This document shows positions 12,501 to 25,128 of a stretch of DNA of 64,000 nt, piece after piece. The stretch comes from Hydnum rufescens UP504. Taxonomy: Eukaryota; Basidiomycota; Agaricomycetes; Cantharellales; Hydnaceae. Each line of letters begins with the position of its first letter. Positions within the stretch are counted from its first letter, which is position 1. The notes under the pieces are model-generated. The model was not told the origin of the DNA and ran no database searches. It saw only the letters and a list, made by a program, of their open reading frames with translations. The translations under genes and the position numbers were made by a program. The stretch is from positions 782,602 through 846,601 of the forward strand of contig MU128909.1 of assembly GCA_014904985.1 (NCBI GenBank), read 5' to 3'.

Positions 12501-15500
12501 TGAATAATATTCCCATCTCAAAAGCAACAGGGAGCCACGGCAAGTGCCGGTCAAAACCTTTGTTGGCTAGACCGGAAGCTTCATCCCCCTTTTCCCAGAG
12601 TCCCAGACCACGTAAGCTTGGAAGGAGGTGGAGCGTTCCGAAGTCTCGGCTATTTCCGGGTCATGGGACTTTGCCCTTTATGGTAATAAATGGTCTTGGG
12701 TTTTCGGGAGCTCCGATACCGCCACACCTAACGCTCGGGGTGAAACGGAGCGCTTAGACCCGAAAAGGTCTGCTTTTGGACCGGGCTGACGCCTTGTGAT
12801 CTATCCCACGGTCACACACCACCGTGGATTTTAAAAACAACACGCACGAAGGCTGTCGTTATAGTCCTTGGAAATTAACAACTAGCTGCATTCCTCACCC
12901 CCCATGGCCGTGCTTCCGTTGTCGTCTGGTTACCATTCCATCTTTCTTTCTTCTCTTTTTGGGAAACGTTTCTGTGTATCCCAGGCCTGGCTTGCTTCCC
13001 ATGCCGAGGAGTTCCAGTCCCTCAGCTCAGGGAGCGATTTCCAAAAGCAGGGGTTTTGGGTGTGGATCTCAACAATTAGCCAAATTAGGGAGATTGAGAT
13101 CTGGTCCCTTACCCCTAAAACCCTGCGTGAAATTATCGTTTCTTTTTTGCAGCTTCGACCGATAGGCTCGGGAGATCATCAGGGTTGGATTACTGTACAA
13201 TACACCCGGAGGTAGGGGAAATGGTAGAAGGGCGGGCAATTTTGTCAATTTCAAATCGAGGTCTATCTGGCTAGAGCAGGTTCCTAATGAAAGGCACCAG
13301 CTTTTTCTTGTAAAAAAAGGCACTAGCTTATTTTCATGCATGCCCCGCGCGCACCCTTTATCGAGTCCCGCGGATAATGGTGACCATGCTGCCAGTGCCC
13401 AGGAGAGGCTGAGGCTAGTTGTAAGACTTTGCGTCCAGGGGAGGTTGTGTCTGAGTATGAGGAGAGTGATGCTTCGATTCAGCAAGAATAACGCCCGATT
13501 CAGTAATTCCCATAGGAATCCGATTTTTGACTACCTGGGTGAGGATCTTTGTGATCATAAGCTTAGGTCATGACATATGGTGTTTCTCTATGAACAGGAG
13601 GTGCCTGGGGCTTGTTAACGTCACATGATATCATAAGGTCATCACACCGCAACATTCCGCCTCATCATACAAGTCTCTTGTGGCTTTCTTTCTCCGGAAA
13701 ACTTGCAAGGATAAGCCGACCGTCTCATCACCGAAATCAAGACAATTGATTGAGACTTTCCTCCAGCATCGCGAGTACTCACTTATTGCTTCCTGGAGCC
13801 AGACATCCCTTGACGACAGTCTTGTCGCTCTATCCCGAAAACGAGTGTTGTCTCGCTGCCCGCGGATTCATCAAGCCCCCCGCGGCAGACATCCCACGGT
13901 TCTAGCACTTGTGGAACACCCCGGGGCCCATGGAGAAAGCGCCGCTCAGGTCTTTGGAAAGCACGGGGGAGGACATGACCTGCCGGCTCTCCCGGATGCG
14001 CATGATGGTCCGTGCATCCTTGTTTCCCAGCATGGTTCGGAGAATTCGCTTGCTTTTTGTACCCCCCACGAAGAAAGAATCATGTGGCACTCCGGATCCC
14101 TGAAAATTGGTGATAGACTACTTCCTCCAATTATATAGGCTATATATCATGATTTCCCCCCCCCTTCCTACTCAAAGAGTCTGTCTTCCCACGCATTACT
14201 GTACTGTACACATTAAAAGGTCCCTTGTGTTCAAACGGGCGCCGTGAGCCATGAGAAGGATAACTATTGAGTTCTTGACACCCTTCTTTCCGAGCGTATG
14301 CTTACAAGGACCATGTGCTGATCTTTCGTTCGACTCAATACTCGCCCGAGTTGTAAATTCGACCTAGTTCAATGTGGTCTGGAACTCCATACTACGGTAG
14401 AACAGATAGACAGGTAGAATTGTGACCGAACCTGGCGGTCGAAAAATGGGATACAATGCAGATCGGTCATTGGCTGAAGCCAGTAATTATCTCTCCGTTT
14501 CCGTACTAGTGTCCGTGGACCGCCGTCGGGTCCGACCGGCTCCGATCCTACCAGACTTGTTCCTTGACGAGGTCGGATCTGCAGAGCAACGGAGATAACT
14601 ACTATACGTGCAATGCCATTTTCACCTTATGTCAGCAATCTCCGAGACCAAAAGATTGGTCATCGACTCTTGAACCAGGAGAGTGTGTGACTCACCTAAT
14701 GTCACACAGGGCCCCAGGGCCCGCCTTCCTGGTTCCCCCCATGGTGTGTAATACAACTCTAAGTGCCTCGTACGGGGGAGGTTCTTGAATTTGGAATCTG
14801 AATGCGATTTATTGTCCTTGCCAACTTCCTGTACACATGTATTGATGGACACGATCCCCACGGATTCAAGGAAATGCGACTCACGGACCGCACCGTTCCT
14901 CGGGAACCGGTGCGAAGAGACAAGGTGTACGAAAGTGGCGGTGATCGCCTTTGTATGCCTGTCACCGTTCTGCATGTGTGTGTGTGTGCGATAAGAGTGG
15001 AGAGCAGTAGGTAGTAGTAGAGAGGAGAGTACAAAGAGAGATGGCAGAAACAGGAAGATTAACTTATTGTATATATATATACCTCGGCAGTTCGCCGGCA
15101 CGGTCTGCGCTACGCCGTGCCACCTATTTAATTTTTACGTACCTTACGCGGCTACACGCTTACGTTTATTATATCCTTTCAGCAAAACCAAACAAGGAAC
15201 AAGGGGGGGCGAGGAGGCACGGTACGATGATATCGTCAAAGCGCTCGGAGAAAAAAAACGAGATCTGCAAAACATTTATCAGTCAAATTCCAGGATTGTG
15301 GGCAAGATGAACCCTAATTTCGGGTTGTTTATCTTCTAAAACAGTCCCCACACGTTTTTTTTTTTTTGGAAATTCCTTCAGCCCCACCCCCCGTGGACCG
15401 CGGCAGGCGGCAGCCCCTCAATTGAATGAAATAGGGGACAAATTGGCAAAGAAGGGAAATGAATGCAGACCCCGCCGGAGCCATGGACTTCATTTTACCA

Positions 15501-16229
15501 TGTACTGGTGCTTCCCCTCAATGTCCCACGATAGTGGACATCATCCCCTTCATAGCCTCTCCCCCTCGAATCATATCCACTCACATCATGGATCAAAACA
15601 GTCACCGTATTATATATAACTAAATTGATTCACTCATGTGGCTGTGCAATCGTCCTTTGCTGAGTTGCCGATGACGAATTCTTGGCAGATACGCCTGGCC
15701 GTTTCTGAATGTTTACGGTTGATGTACATTGTCGACTCTCTGAAGATACATAGGCCATCAATATGATAGAGGGATCCACAGAATTGTTACCACTGGCACA
15801 ATGTCATCAAATTGCGCAATAAGTACACTCTGGGATTGGCTAGAAATGTGCGAATGCTGGGCGGGCGTATATGCAAGAAGGGAAGACGAAGATTGGGAGT
15901 GAGAGTGAGAAAATGCTGCGAAGGACCTCGAGAAAGCGATGGAATCCGGTGTACAAAGATTCGATAAGAAAAGTGGGAACAGCAATTGTGGTGCGGGCTG
16001 GGATCGAGTGTGGAAGGACGAATGATGATATGCTGAAGAACCGAAAAGGTATCATTGAGGGGAGATCGCGATGATGATAACAATGAATAAATGGAAGTGA
16101 GCGAGAGAATCTCAGCGCATGACAGACCCCATTCCCCTTGGCGTCCCTGGTTCCATTTGACCCCGTTCACTAAATGTGAGATGCGGGCGTAGTGGATCGA
16201 CGCGTTACTAGGAGGGACTGGATATTCGA
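9558..16229. other. Long gene-poor region
   Basis: About 6.7 kb without a supportable gene. Frames at 12275-12757, 13680-14138 and 14622-15101 are open for 150-160 codons but have low-complexity or antisense-like composition and no family motif. Homopolymer runs occur at 11618-11627 (T), 14155-14163 (C) and 15356-15368 (T), and a short TG run near 14976-14988. A TCACGTGAT-like motif occurs at 11580-11588 and a variant at 13621-13632. Confidence 0.4.
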
Positions 16230-17959
16230 TCAGTAAATGCCGAACATACGCGAAAGAACTGTTTTTGCCCACATCGGCCTAGGATAAAATACAGCTAGAT
16301 CTTGAACTTCGAGTACACGAACTCTCTTCCTTAGCCACACGGCGAATTCGGATGAACATTGAAAAACGAGAAGACGGTTAAAAACGACGGGTTCGCGAGC
16401 ACGATGGCGTTGTTGTGGCGGGCGTCGCCGTTGTCGCGAGTATGCTTGCTGATATGAGCGTGATTGTGGTGAGTGATGATGTTGTGGCTGTCTACGATGT
16501 GAATAGTCGTCATAATCTTCGTCGCCGGAAAGCATCTCGTCATCGCCGTCGTCTAGGACAACTGCACTTAATGTTGGAATTTGGCCGAGAGCGCGAGCCT
16601 TGACAAAATTTTTGAGGGCGAGTTCAAATCCTCCCGGCTCGAGTTCTGACGCCCATACGTTCGTTTTCCCGAGTGTGATAGCGAGAGACCGGAGTTCTGG
16701 AAGGAATGATGAACCGTGGGAGAAAGAAGTCATTTCTTCTAGGGTCGTTATAAGGTCCTGGCATCGACCGTTGACACGTAACGATTCTAGACTATCGAGG
16801 CGACGTCCCTATTGGAGTGGAAATCAGACATAAAGGGGGATGAATGATGAGGGTAATGTGTTACCATTTGCGTCAAGACCTGGAAGGTATTGTTTGGTCC
16901 CTCGGTGCTCGTCACTGTCAGCTCTCGAAGATTAGGTACATGTACGCGGGAGATAAAAATACAGCTGAGAGCAGTGTCCATTTCCTCGAGGGTGAGAGAT
17001 TGAAGCCGAGGGAGGTAGATCATGGGAACCTCAATTGACGGGAGCAGAACGGCTCTACCAACAAGGGTGAGGGATTTGAGATTTGGGCACATCTGAAGTG
17101 CGACAATCACGTGTCGGGTGGGGTAGGGGGCCACATGCAAGCAGAGATGCTCCAGTTGGGGTGTGATGTGGTGTAGGTTGTGGAGAGAAACGCCTTGGAG
17201 ATGGAGTGATCTCAGGGCGGGAAGTTTCAAAGCGGAGTCTGTAGTTTTAAGGCGGATCAGGTGCTGGTTGCTGCGACAGATGAGGGAGAGAGTCTGTAGG
17301 GAGGAATTTTTGTGTTTGGTATACAGGAGACTCTCGACGGCTGTTCGAGCGGTGTCAAGGGTAGAGTCGGGGGTTACGGAATATGATTGGGGATCAAAAT
17401 CGAAAGCAAAAGAGCGAGCCCGGGGCATGTTGTCTTTGAGGACCCACATAAAGGGGTCGCTGACGTCGAGATCCCTGAGACTTCTTCGCTTGCAGTGGAG
17501 GGCGATGTCGATAGAGTTTGAGCCAGAACGGGCTAGCCATTCTTCGAGGGCGTCTGGGGAGAAGCTATCCCAATCTGGGTGGAGCCAGAGGGAGGAGTGG
17601 GCGAGACAGCAATAGCGCCAATGCCGACAAACTTGGGAGCCAGTACGGATATCCCGCCAAGAGTCAAGGGATTCGAAGATGGCGCAAAGAATTTCGGTTG
17701 GGAGGAGTCCGACTGGAGTAAGAGACATTTGAACGCATGCACGGTTATGGCGGACGCTGTTTCTGACGGTACGAAGCTGGGCTTCGAGGTCTAGGAGACG
17801 GCGCTCATCGGCCTCGAGAGTAGCGAGACGAATGGAGAGGCCCCGCCTTAGGCTCTTCTGCTCCTTGATGCCGTTAATGTGAGGGAGAACGATACGGTCC
17901 ACTCTGAGCGCATCGGAAAGGGCGAGCACAGCGTGTTCCATGTTGTCCCAGACGTCCAT
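16230..17959 (-). CDS. F-box domain protein with leucine-rich C-terminus
   Basis: Likely substrate receptor of an SCF ubiquitin ligase. Two exons fit in frame: 17959-16865 and 16808-16230, with a 56-bp GT-AG intron, giving 557 residues. The N-terminal part is a coiled helix rich in Leu/Arg/Glu (LEADERRLLDLEAQLRTVRN), then the F-box: LLPTEILCAIFESL followed by VCRHWRYCCLAHSSLW. Downstream are repeated Leu-rich segments (LKLPALRSLHLQGVSLHNL, LPRLQSLTLEEM) as in the expanded agaricomycete F-box/LRR families. The second exon has an acidic-to-His/Gln-rich insert (DGDDEMLSGDEDYDDYSHRR then an HHHS run). The frame is open upstream to 18244, but ATG 17959 is preferred because the upstream part would overlap the divergent gene. 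The degradation target is unknown. Confidence 0.85.
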
Positions 17960-18216
17960 GCCAGGCGGTGGCGGCTGTGCGGAAGAGGCGGGGTAGGTCG
18001 GGAAGGGGTCGGACAAGGGAGGCGGGATAGAGAGGAGTCGAGGGAAATAAAGAAGGGAGTCTGCGAGTGTTGAGAAAAGTAGGGGAGAATCGGTCACGTG
18101 CACGGTACCCATCCGGCACTCAAGACAATCTATAATGATATCTCCGCGGAGTTTCAGTGCGGCGAGTGACGGCAACTGCCAGCGTCCCGGCCTCGCCATC
18201 AACGTTCCTGGACTCA
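17960..18216. promoter_or_regulatory. Bidirectional promoter region, F-box gene / AIG1-like gene
   Basis: The two ATGs point away from each other and are 257 bp apart, so both promoters must share this interval. No clear TATA box was identified. An E-box-like TCACGTGCAC is at 18094-18103. Confidence 0.5.
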
Positions 18217-19250
18217 ATGCCCACCACCGTCCTCCGCATCGCACGCGTCATTGCACATGCTGCCGCCCTCACTTGCATGGCTTATGGCTACCTTAGCCTG
18301 CCATCTCTCCCCAATGACAAAGTGCTCAGTTCTTTCTTCCCCCTCCCCCCATGTTCTAATGTGCACCCGTGCAGAGGATTCGCCAGCAAACAGGTGGTCA
18401 TTGGCAGTTTCTTACCCTCCAAGGTTCTGACCCCATCTGGTCTCCTCGTACGCATACCCGCTCACACGCTTCCTCTTCAGGGCTTGCGGTTGCGTTTATC
18501 ACCGTCTTTCTCAGTCTGCTTGTAGATCTCTTTCCTGGTGCAAATCGTGAGTATCCTTGGCCGGCGCGTATCCCAGTCTCTGAAAAGCGCCCAGTGGTCA
18601 TCTCCGTCAAGCGTACGGTGCTCATGGGCTCCCTAGCGGTCAGTCTCTCCGTGCCGAATACTGGCATCTCTTGTCTCATCTGGCCGTAGCTCTCTTCCGT
18701 CGTGTCCACCATATACTGGAGTCTCATTGCCTTGGCCCCTAACCTCATCCTCCGTCCGATCGATACAGACCCAACTCAACAGGTGCCTCGCTTAGGGTAT
18801 CTCCCTCTCGACGTTGACCTCGCCCTCCACGCCGCACCGGCCGTTGCCCTCTTGCTGGAATTTTTCCTCCTAGAACGCAAGTATTCTGCATTCGATGTCA
18901 CGCGAGTCGCACCCTTCCTCCTCTTCACATACAGCACATCGTACTGCATCTGGATTGAATACACCTCCACTATGAACAAAACGTGTAAGTAAATGATATC
19001 CCACGACACATATCCGCATCCAGCTGATATATACATATATGTGCACCCACGCATATCCATGACAGTCCCCTATCCGTTTTTAAACACCTCCCTCCTGAAC
19101 CGATTAGCGATCTATATTTCCGCCACATTATTTGCATACATTTCCTTTCGTATCCTGAATGCACTTCGAATTCATAGTACCGGTCATGGCTCTGCACCAA
19201 AACCGTCATCGTCTTCGTCGGCGCGCCAAGGACGAAGATCCCCACACTAA
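18217..19250 (+). CDS. FAR-17a/AIG1-like membrane protein
   Basis: Multi-pass membrane protein of the FAR-17a/AIG1 family; animal members AIG1 and ADTRP are threonine hydrolases of fatty-acid esters of hydroxy fatty acids, and the fungal role is inferred. Six exons join without a frame break: 18217-18321, 18375-18423, 18481-18546, 18577-18638, 18690-18984 and 19066-19250, giving 253 residues. Family signatures are present: QTGGHWQFLTLQG after the first helix, LSLLVDLFPG, STIYWSLIALAPNLIL, DLALHAAPAVALLLEFFLLE with its conserved His, and WIEYTSTMNKTFPYPFL. The last helix is followed by a short Ser/Arg-rich tail. The ATG at 18217 was chosen because it opens directly on the first hydrophobic segment. 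Splice donors and acceptors are all GT-AG. Confidence 0.88.
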
Positions 19251-19501
19251 TCGATTGAATCTTCACATCAGGGAAGCCGTCACGGCTTCATTCCAGAGAC
19301 TAGTTTGGGGCACCACGGAGTACCGCTCCGGAACGTTCCAGAGCCTCAGAGATGTGGAGGGTGTCGGTTGGTGTGGTTCTTGCAATCCGCGGTCCCTAGG
19401 TGTAGAGCAGCTAGAGAGAGATGTGGTTACATTTATCGCGGCTTTGCCGTTGATGAGGAACACCGCGCCGCTTAGATGAAGGGGATGAACATGGCTATGT
19501 A

Positions 19502-21202
19502 TTAGTGATAATTGCATTCAACTAACAAGGAGAGCAAGTCCTGTGGGAGATCAACAAAATCGATCATCACCCACCCTCGTATCTTGACGTTCGCACTCGC
19601 AATACCCGTGTACTCATTAATCAGCTCTAGTTCCCCCTCATCAGTTCCTTTCTCGTCCTGCAAGAGAGACGAGGACGACCGGCAGACAGGCTGTGCTGGC
19701 AGTGATGGAACGGATGGGGAGAGAGATTCTATGATCCAGTCCCCCAGCCGTTCGTTCATACCCGTGAATCCCAAGCACCTCCATTTACATCCAAGCGCGA
19801 TCATCGGAGGTAATGCGAATGGAAATGACGATGCGGAGGTGAATGAGATGTTGAGCGTCGGCGTTGGGGCCAGTGGCGGGGAGGAGCAGGGGTCCCTGGA
19901 ATCCCCCTCCTTATCGAGAAGAATATCGGTGCATCGACGGAATTTGTCCGGGATGGCGAGGAAGGAAGGTATCGCGTACCTTGTGAATGAAGATTATGTC
20001 AGCAAATCAAGAAGCTCGTCCATGACATCAATTACTGTGATCAGCGAGCCGGCCAAAAAAAAAAAGAAAAAAAGGACAAGACAAGACAAGACAAGACAAG
20101 ACAGGCAAGAAAGTGGCAGAGACCCTCACCAATCGTGTGTTTGCACCCGGACGCTTCCACAATACCATTCAAATCCGTCCTTGGCGTTATCAGGCCATGT
20201 GGTAGGGCGGATACCCAATCCATCGTCCCCTCCGGGCCACCCGGCCCCTACGTCGCTAAATCTACTGCACATAACGATCTTCCCCCTCACCTACACATAA
20301 ATGGTTCTCCTTGAGATACAGGCGACGCCAAGTGGGTGTCCGAGCAAGGGATCTCGCGAATCATCCATATATGTCCACTCACCTCTCCAAGCCGCGGAAT
20401 CCTATTCTCCAGATACCATCGGGAACTACGAGTGCTATCTGCTGTATACACTGCTTCTTTTACCAATATGGAAAATATCCACTCGGGAGTTCTCGCGCCA
20501 TCTTCTTGCTTGATGAACATGACAACCGTCTCCGAAGCACCCTCTTCAGACTCCAGATATGTGAACACAATATCAAGGACAGCCGAAAACGTGACTCGCT
20601 GCGATACGATGTCATGATAGACTGTGAGTACGGAATCGACGACCGCTAGTCGGATGTCTAGTACTCTCTGAAGGGGAGAAGGTTGAGATGCACCCCCTAA
20701 GAAAAACACCACAACCAGAAAAAAAAAACACACACCACGCCAGAGCGAAGCTGAGAGGCGAGGGGGAATGCAGGGGACTGACATTGACTGATGGGATATC
20801 CACGATACGCCAGTCTGATTACGCCATGCACAAGGGCCCTAGCTTTAATGCGCCGCTGCCTAACATGGAGGAAAGCGACTCACGAGTTATGGGTTCCTGC
20901 CCATTCTAATAGTCAAAATCTCACTTCAAGGAGAATAAGAAGCACAACACACCAGGGAGCAGTAATCCATAAAGAGGTGTATTATCTGAAAAGTCACCGA
21001 GGAAAGACGCAAGGTTTCGCTTCTTAGTGACGAGAACAGCGGGGCCTTGCGGCCTGCCATTCTGGAATCGATCAGGTCCCACGTCAGATGTCGAGGCCTG
21101 CATGCCAAGTCGATATGATACTACCGTGGATGTTAAAAGCACACAGCTATCAGGCTCAATAGGGCGCTGCCTGCGGCCCACGAAGGCTGTGGATATGGCC
21201 AT
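19502..21202 (-). CDS. Intron-rich gene of unknown function
   Basis: I do not recognise this protein. Coding appearance is good on the minus strand in several blocks. The first exon from ATG 21202 reads MAISTAFVGRRQRPIEPDSC and continues through KKRNLASFLGDFSDNTPLYG. A short exon near 20909-20825 contains EPITRESLSSMLGSGALKLG. An exon near 20690-20470 contains LQRVLDIRLAVVDSVLTVYH and ASETVVMFIKQEDGARTPEW. The last exon, about 19980-19502, contains YAIPSFLAIPDKFRRCTDIL and ends LPQDLLSLLVECNYH. The blocks are separated by stretches with GT-AG ends, so the outer limits and strand are better supported than the junctions. No membrane segment or catalytic motif is evident. It converges with the AIG1-like gene. 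Confidence 0.5.
20054..20105. repeat. Poly-A plus ACAAG pentanucleotide repeat
   Basis: A purine-rich run of A with interruptions, followed by about five tandem ACAAG units. It falls inside a presumed intron of the unidentified minus-strand gene. Confidence 0.85.
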
Positions 21203-21368
21203 AAGATTGTGAATCCAAGGGAACGACCGATGCCGCTCGTGCCCCCAGGGACCAGACAGCCGACTCCCTGGAAATCCGGATCTCGCCGGCGTTGAGTCCC
21301 CCCATTCTTCGCCTCATTTTTTTCTCTTAGCCACTTTTACCACTCTTTCCTCGTCCCCGAAAATCACC

Positions 21369-21376
21369 TATAAATA
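21369..21376 (+). promoter_or_regulatory. TATA box of the barwin-fold protein gene
   Basis: TATAAATA lies 44 bp before the ATG at 21420, followed by a pyrimidine-rich leader. A strong TATA box suits a highly or conditionally expressed secreted protein; transcription start was not determined. Confidence 0.5.
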
Positions 21377-21419
21377 ATATCACTCCTTCTGCCCTTTCCC
21401 ACCCGACTCTGCTTTCACG

Positions 21420-22603
21420 ATGTTCTCCCGCTCGCTCTCGCTTTCCATTGTCCTCGCCTCGTTCCTGCTCCTGGCCACCGCGTCTCCGCATGCCCGCCAC
21501 GGGACTTATAACGACCACAGACATCGTGCTGCCGCTGCAATGCACGCTAATGCAGAGCCTGCGAACGACGGCAAGCTTGTCCCGCGAGAAGTCGTGTCTC
21601 CGCCCCATCGACGCGCTGCAAGGCGCTGTGCGGCTAAACCTCCAAGTAGTCCTAGCCCTTCGACGTCATCTCCCTACGTTCCCCCAGCGGGTGTAGCCGC
21701 AAAGCCCACACCTTCAAAGACACTCAGTTCTTCCTCTTCCTCATCTTCCTCCTCCGCCCCACCCTCTCCCAGTTCTCCGTCTCATAATCCTTCCAAGGTT
21801 ATCCTAGGTGCAGGCAAGCCCGCTGATTGGCCCACCAAGACCCAAGGCGGACCCACCTACAGCGCAACAGCCGCGTCACCAGCAGACCCGTACCTCAGGA
21901 GTGTATCTGACGTATGTAAATATGGTGTCTTATTTCCGCCCTCGCTCATCTCTCCTCCCAGGCGTTGAACAACAAGGAGAATCCACTCTTCACCGAGGAG
22001 CATACCGGGGACCTTACTTACTATGGCCAGGGCCTGGGTGCATGTGGTGATGTGAGCACCCCATTTTTGTTTTTCTCACGGTACTCATTGTCACCCTTTT
22101 TTAACAAAAAAAATTTTTCCCCACAGACTTACGATGACAGCACTTACACTGCCGCTATATCCCATGTCCTGTATGACGCCTGGCCCGGTGCTACCGAAGA
22201 GACCAACCGTACGTCTTCCACACATTACCAATACTTTAAACGCTCTATTCAACTGGGGGCTATAGGCAATGCCATCTGTGGACCCTACTCGCCAGGGAGA
22301 CAAGTTCTTGGCCTCAGTGGTCTCTTCCAGTCTGCCGTGGAGTCTCATGTTGGCTCGATCTTGATCGGTGGTGACGGCCTGCCCAATTGCGATTCTAACC
22401 CCTCCGTTATGTGCCACATCCCCCTCACTGCGACAATAACGAACCCCAACAATGGCAAGTCTGTTATTGTGCAGATTGTAGATCGCTGTGCCGGATGCCA
22501 GGGTGACGCAGATATCGACGTCACCCCCACCGTCTTTGCGGCTATTGCGGATCCTGCACTCGGTCGTGTCCCTGGTATCAAATGGAGATTCAACCAATAC
22601 TAG
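21420..22603 (+). CDS. Secreted RlpA-like double-psi beta-barrel (expansin/barwin-like) protein
   Basis: Predicted extracellular protein. It opens with a signal peptide (MFSRSLSLSIVLASFLLLA, cleavage near ATASP), then a Pro/Ser-rich linker with a run of Ser residues. Exon 1 ends at SVSD; later exons give the double-psi beta-barrel: TGDLTYYGQGLGACG, DDSTYTAAISHVLYD, then NAICG, the Ser/Pro-rich loop, and NGKSVIVQIVDRCAGCQGDA then DIDVTPTVFAAIAD. The VQIVDRCAGC block with its Asp and paired Cys is the family hallmark, and the AISH block occupies the usual second motif. Introns are short GT-AG. Known fungal relatives loosen or bind cell wall polysaccharide, or act as plant-interaction effectors; which applies here is unknown. 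The protein lacks a carbohydrate-binding module of expansin type. The insert between NAICG and the hallmark block (LGLSGLFQSAVESHVGSILI) is longer than in minimal members. Confidence 0.85.
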
Positions 22604-25128
22604 ATATATGGTGACTTCACGTTCTTCTCTTTTCCTTACCCTTGTAAGGACGAGGGAGATCTTGCTCTTTCTAATTTTATCCCTCATTTTCGCTCTTTCT
22701 CCGTCTTCGAACCTGGTCGTTCGCTCCCCTCTTTTATACAACAGCTCCCCTGGAGCGTTGTTCTATGACTAGTCTACGTTCATTGCATTGTTGAGGATCC
22801 TGTTTTTTTTTTGTGGTGCATACACAGTGTCCTGTGCGCTTTTTTTACATTCGTTAATCCACCGAACGCGAGGCGTCTTCACTCTTTTTTCCTCTCCTTG
22901 GCGAGCCGAGATCCTGTCCACTGTATATGCCCTTCTCCTTTGTATTTGCATACTGCACACCCGACCTCGACGGTTTCTTGCTGTATCATACTATAAATAG
23001 TTGTTTTTTTCTTTTTTCGTTAGAACAACAAACAGAAATATCAAGCCACCAATCTCATTCTGGAATTGGAATTGGAGTTGTACTGCGCAATAAAGGTCTG
23101 CGCAGAGTTTTCCCGAAGTCCCGAAGTATGCGAGGGCTGGATATAGTACCGTTACTATTGTCGTTGGGATGCAACGGGGGGGGGGGAGGATGGGAATGGG
23201 GTCCACCCTATGTATCAGATCTCATGACGCCTCGTGTGGAAAGGGCAACAGGGTTTATTCACCATCGGCTCCTCCAAACCGCAGATCAGTTGCATTGACA
23301 ATAGAGTCTTTTCACAATAGCAAAAAGTGGTGACGAAAAACAATGCAAAATAAAGTCAGTTGGATTCCAAGGTGATGGATGTTTGGGGGCTTGTTTGAGC
23401 TCTACCGTGAAACCCCCTGTAGCTAATGGACCATTGACATAAAGAAATTATTATTATTGATGTTGTTGTGATTTTCATCAACATGGCTGCACTGCCACCT
23501 ACGTATGCACGGAAGGAAGGGAAAAAGCGGGGGGCGTGATTCTGTTTGCTGTGCCGTTCCGAAATATATTACTTACGAAGGCGGTTATTACTTGGGTAAT
23601 ATGTCCCCCGGGGGCATCCTCGCGGAGCACACACGCCTACGTATACACACATACCACACCACATCACGACATGCGGATCACGGTGCACGGGCTGTCGAAA
23701 CCTTGACATTCCATCGAGAGCGAGAGCGATACGGGTATTTTCGCCGATTATGTACACTGGGGTCCTGTATGTGAACACCGGGGACGTATTCCCAGTTATA
23801 GACACTTTGATGGTTTTGGCCATTGGTGCATGCGTTGAATCAAGGTGACCAAATGTCGCAAAGAAAGAGTCCACATGGTGGAGGACTACTTTTCTCGGTA
23901 CGCACGTCGGGAGAAGCGTGCGAGCCCGAGGATCCGAGCGTTTGGAAAGAAGGCGATGCAGGAACGGTTCACGATGTTCATCCATCGGCTAATCGAGCAC
24001 GGTGCACCTTGGAAGGAGAACCGAATGAGAGAGTCTGGAATATATAATCATTGCAGAACCCCATACGTATTTGTCATTAATAAGACAATGTGGCAGCCGA
24101 TTAGGAGCGGGATGGGGACAGAGACAGACGATAGAGGAGCATTAACTAGGCGAGAAAGGCCACATGGAAGGGCACACTGAGACAGGAATTCCAAGGGCCG
24201 AGCATACAATTTGTGCGCTGCGGAAGCTACGCACCGGGGCCGCGAGCCTTCTGAGGTCAGGAACGGGCACGTAGTATCACAAGTACATCAAGGACACTGC
24301 GGTGTTGGTGTGCCGCCAAGGTGGGAGCCTACCTGTCGCATAGGGGAGGTTATCTCTGTTCTCTGTTGCGCACGCCTCTTCAGGCGATGATCTTCTGCCC
24401 GATAGGCCTTGGAGTGAGTGAAGTGGCAGAGAAATGGCATCCCCATTGTACTTCACATTTCTCCGAGTGTTGTGCCATGTTCTATGCCGCTCAGCGATAG
24501 CAATGTTAAGCGCGGGAATAGAGTTCGAATCGGAAGCAAATTAAAGTTAAAATCAGGCACCAGCACTGGGGTGGTCCGTACAATGCTCAAGAAAACTTGG
24601 GATTGAGACGCTGGCACGCTGGCCACGCAGGCATTCTTCCTCGACAGCCAGAATCCAGAGAAGCCTGCCCATGAAGCAACAGAATTGGCCCAGAATATTC
24701 CACCACAGGTGTGTTAAGATTCCTAATGCTAACGAGAGTGTTCGACTTGTGAAAAATTAAGGCGATCCTCCACTAGATTTGGCCGAGGTTTATTCAAGCT
24801 TCTGGCTCCCTGCGCCTGTGAAGTCTATTAGAGAGTGATGATCATTGATTAAGGTAGAACGGACACTGCCGGTTGCATCCGCCCTGAAATCTGGCTCAGA
24901 TAATTTGTACTAGGGGATTTTCTCTTGATCCTCATTTTGATGTGAAGGGACACACTCTTTCTCTCCAGATACTGGTATCGCTCTCTTGCTCTAAATTCTA
25001 AACAACTCTGTTTTCTCAACCTTGGGCTGAACCCAAAGCGCGGCCTAGGTCGCAGTCGACATCCAAATCAAACGTCTATAAATCAAGAATCCTCGCATTC
25101 GTTTCCCTATTCCATTCCCTGTTCCACC
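22604..25128. other. Intergenic, no gene identified
   Basis: About 2.5 kb. Opposed open frames at 23569-23985 (minus) and 23845-24180 (plus) overlap and neither resembles a known protein. A run of nine or more G occurs at 23177-23187. TATAAATC at 25077-25084 is a candidate TATA element for the following gene. Confidence 0.4.

Noticed and set aside
13902..14103. Short opposed frames (62 and 64 codons)
   Set aside because: No family resemblance and no splice context; treated as chance.
20041..20110. Tandem ACAAG repeat as a possible array (CRISPR-like)
   Set aside because: Simple pentanucleotide microsatellite without spacers; not a CRISPR array, and the genome is eukaryotic.
23569..24180. 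Overlapping opposed open frames of 110-138 codons
   Set aside because: Antisense to one another, no recognisable motif, and no supportable gene model.
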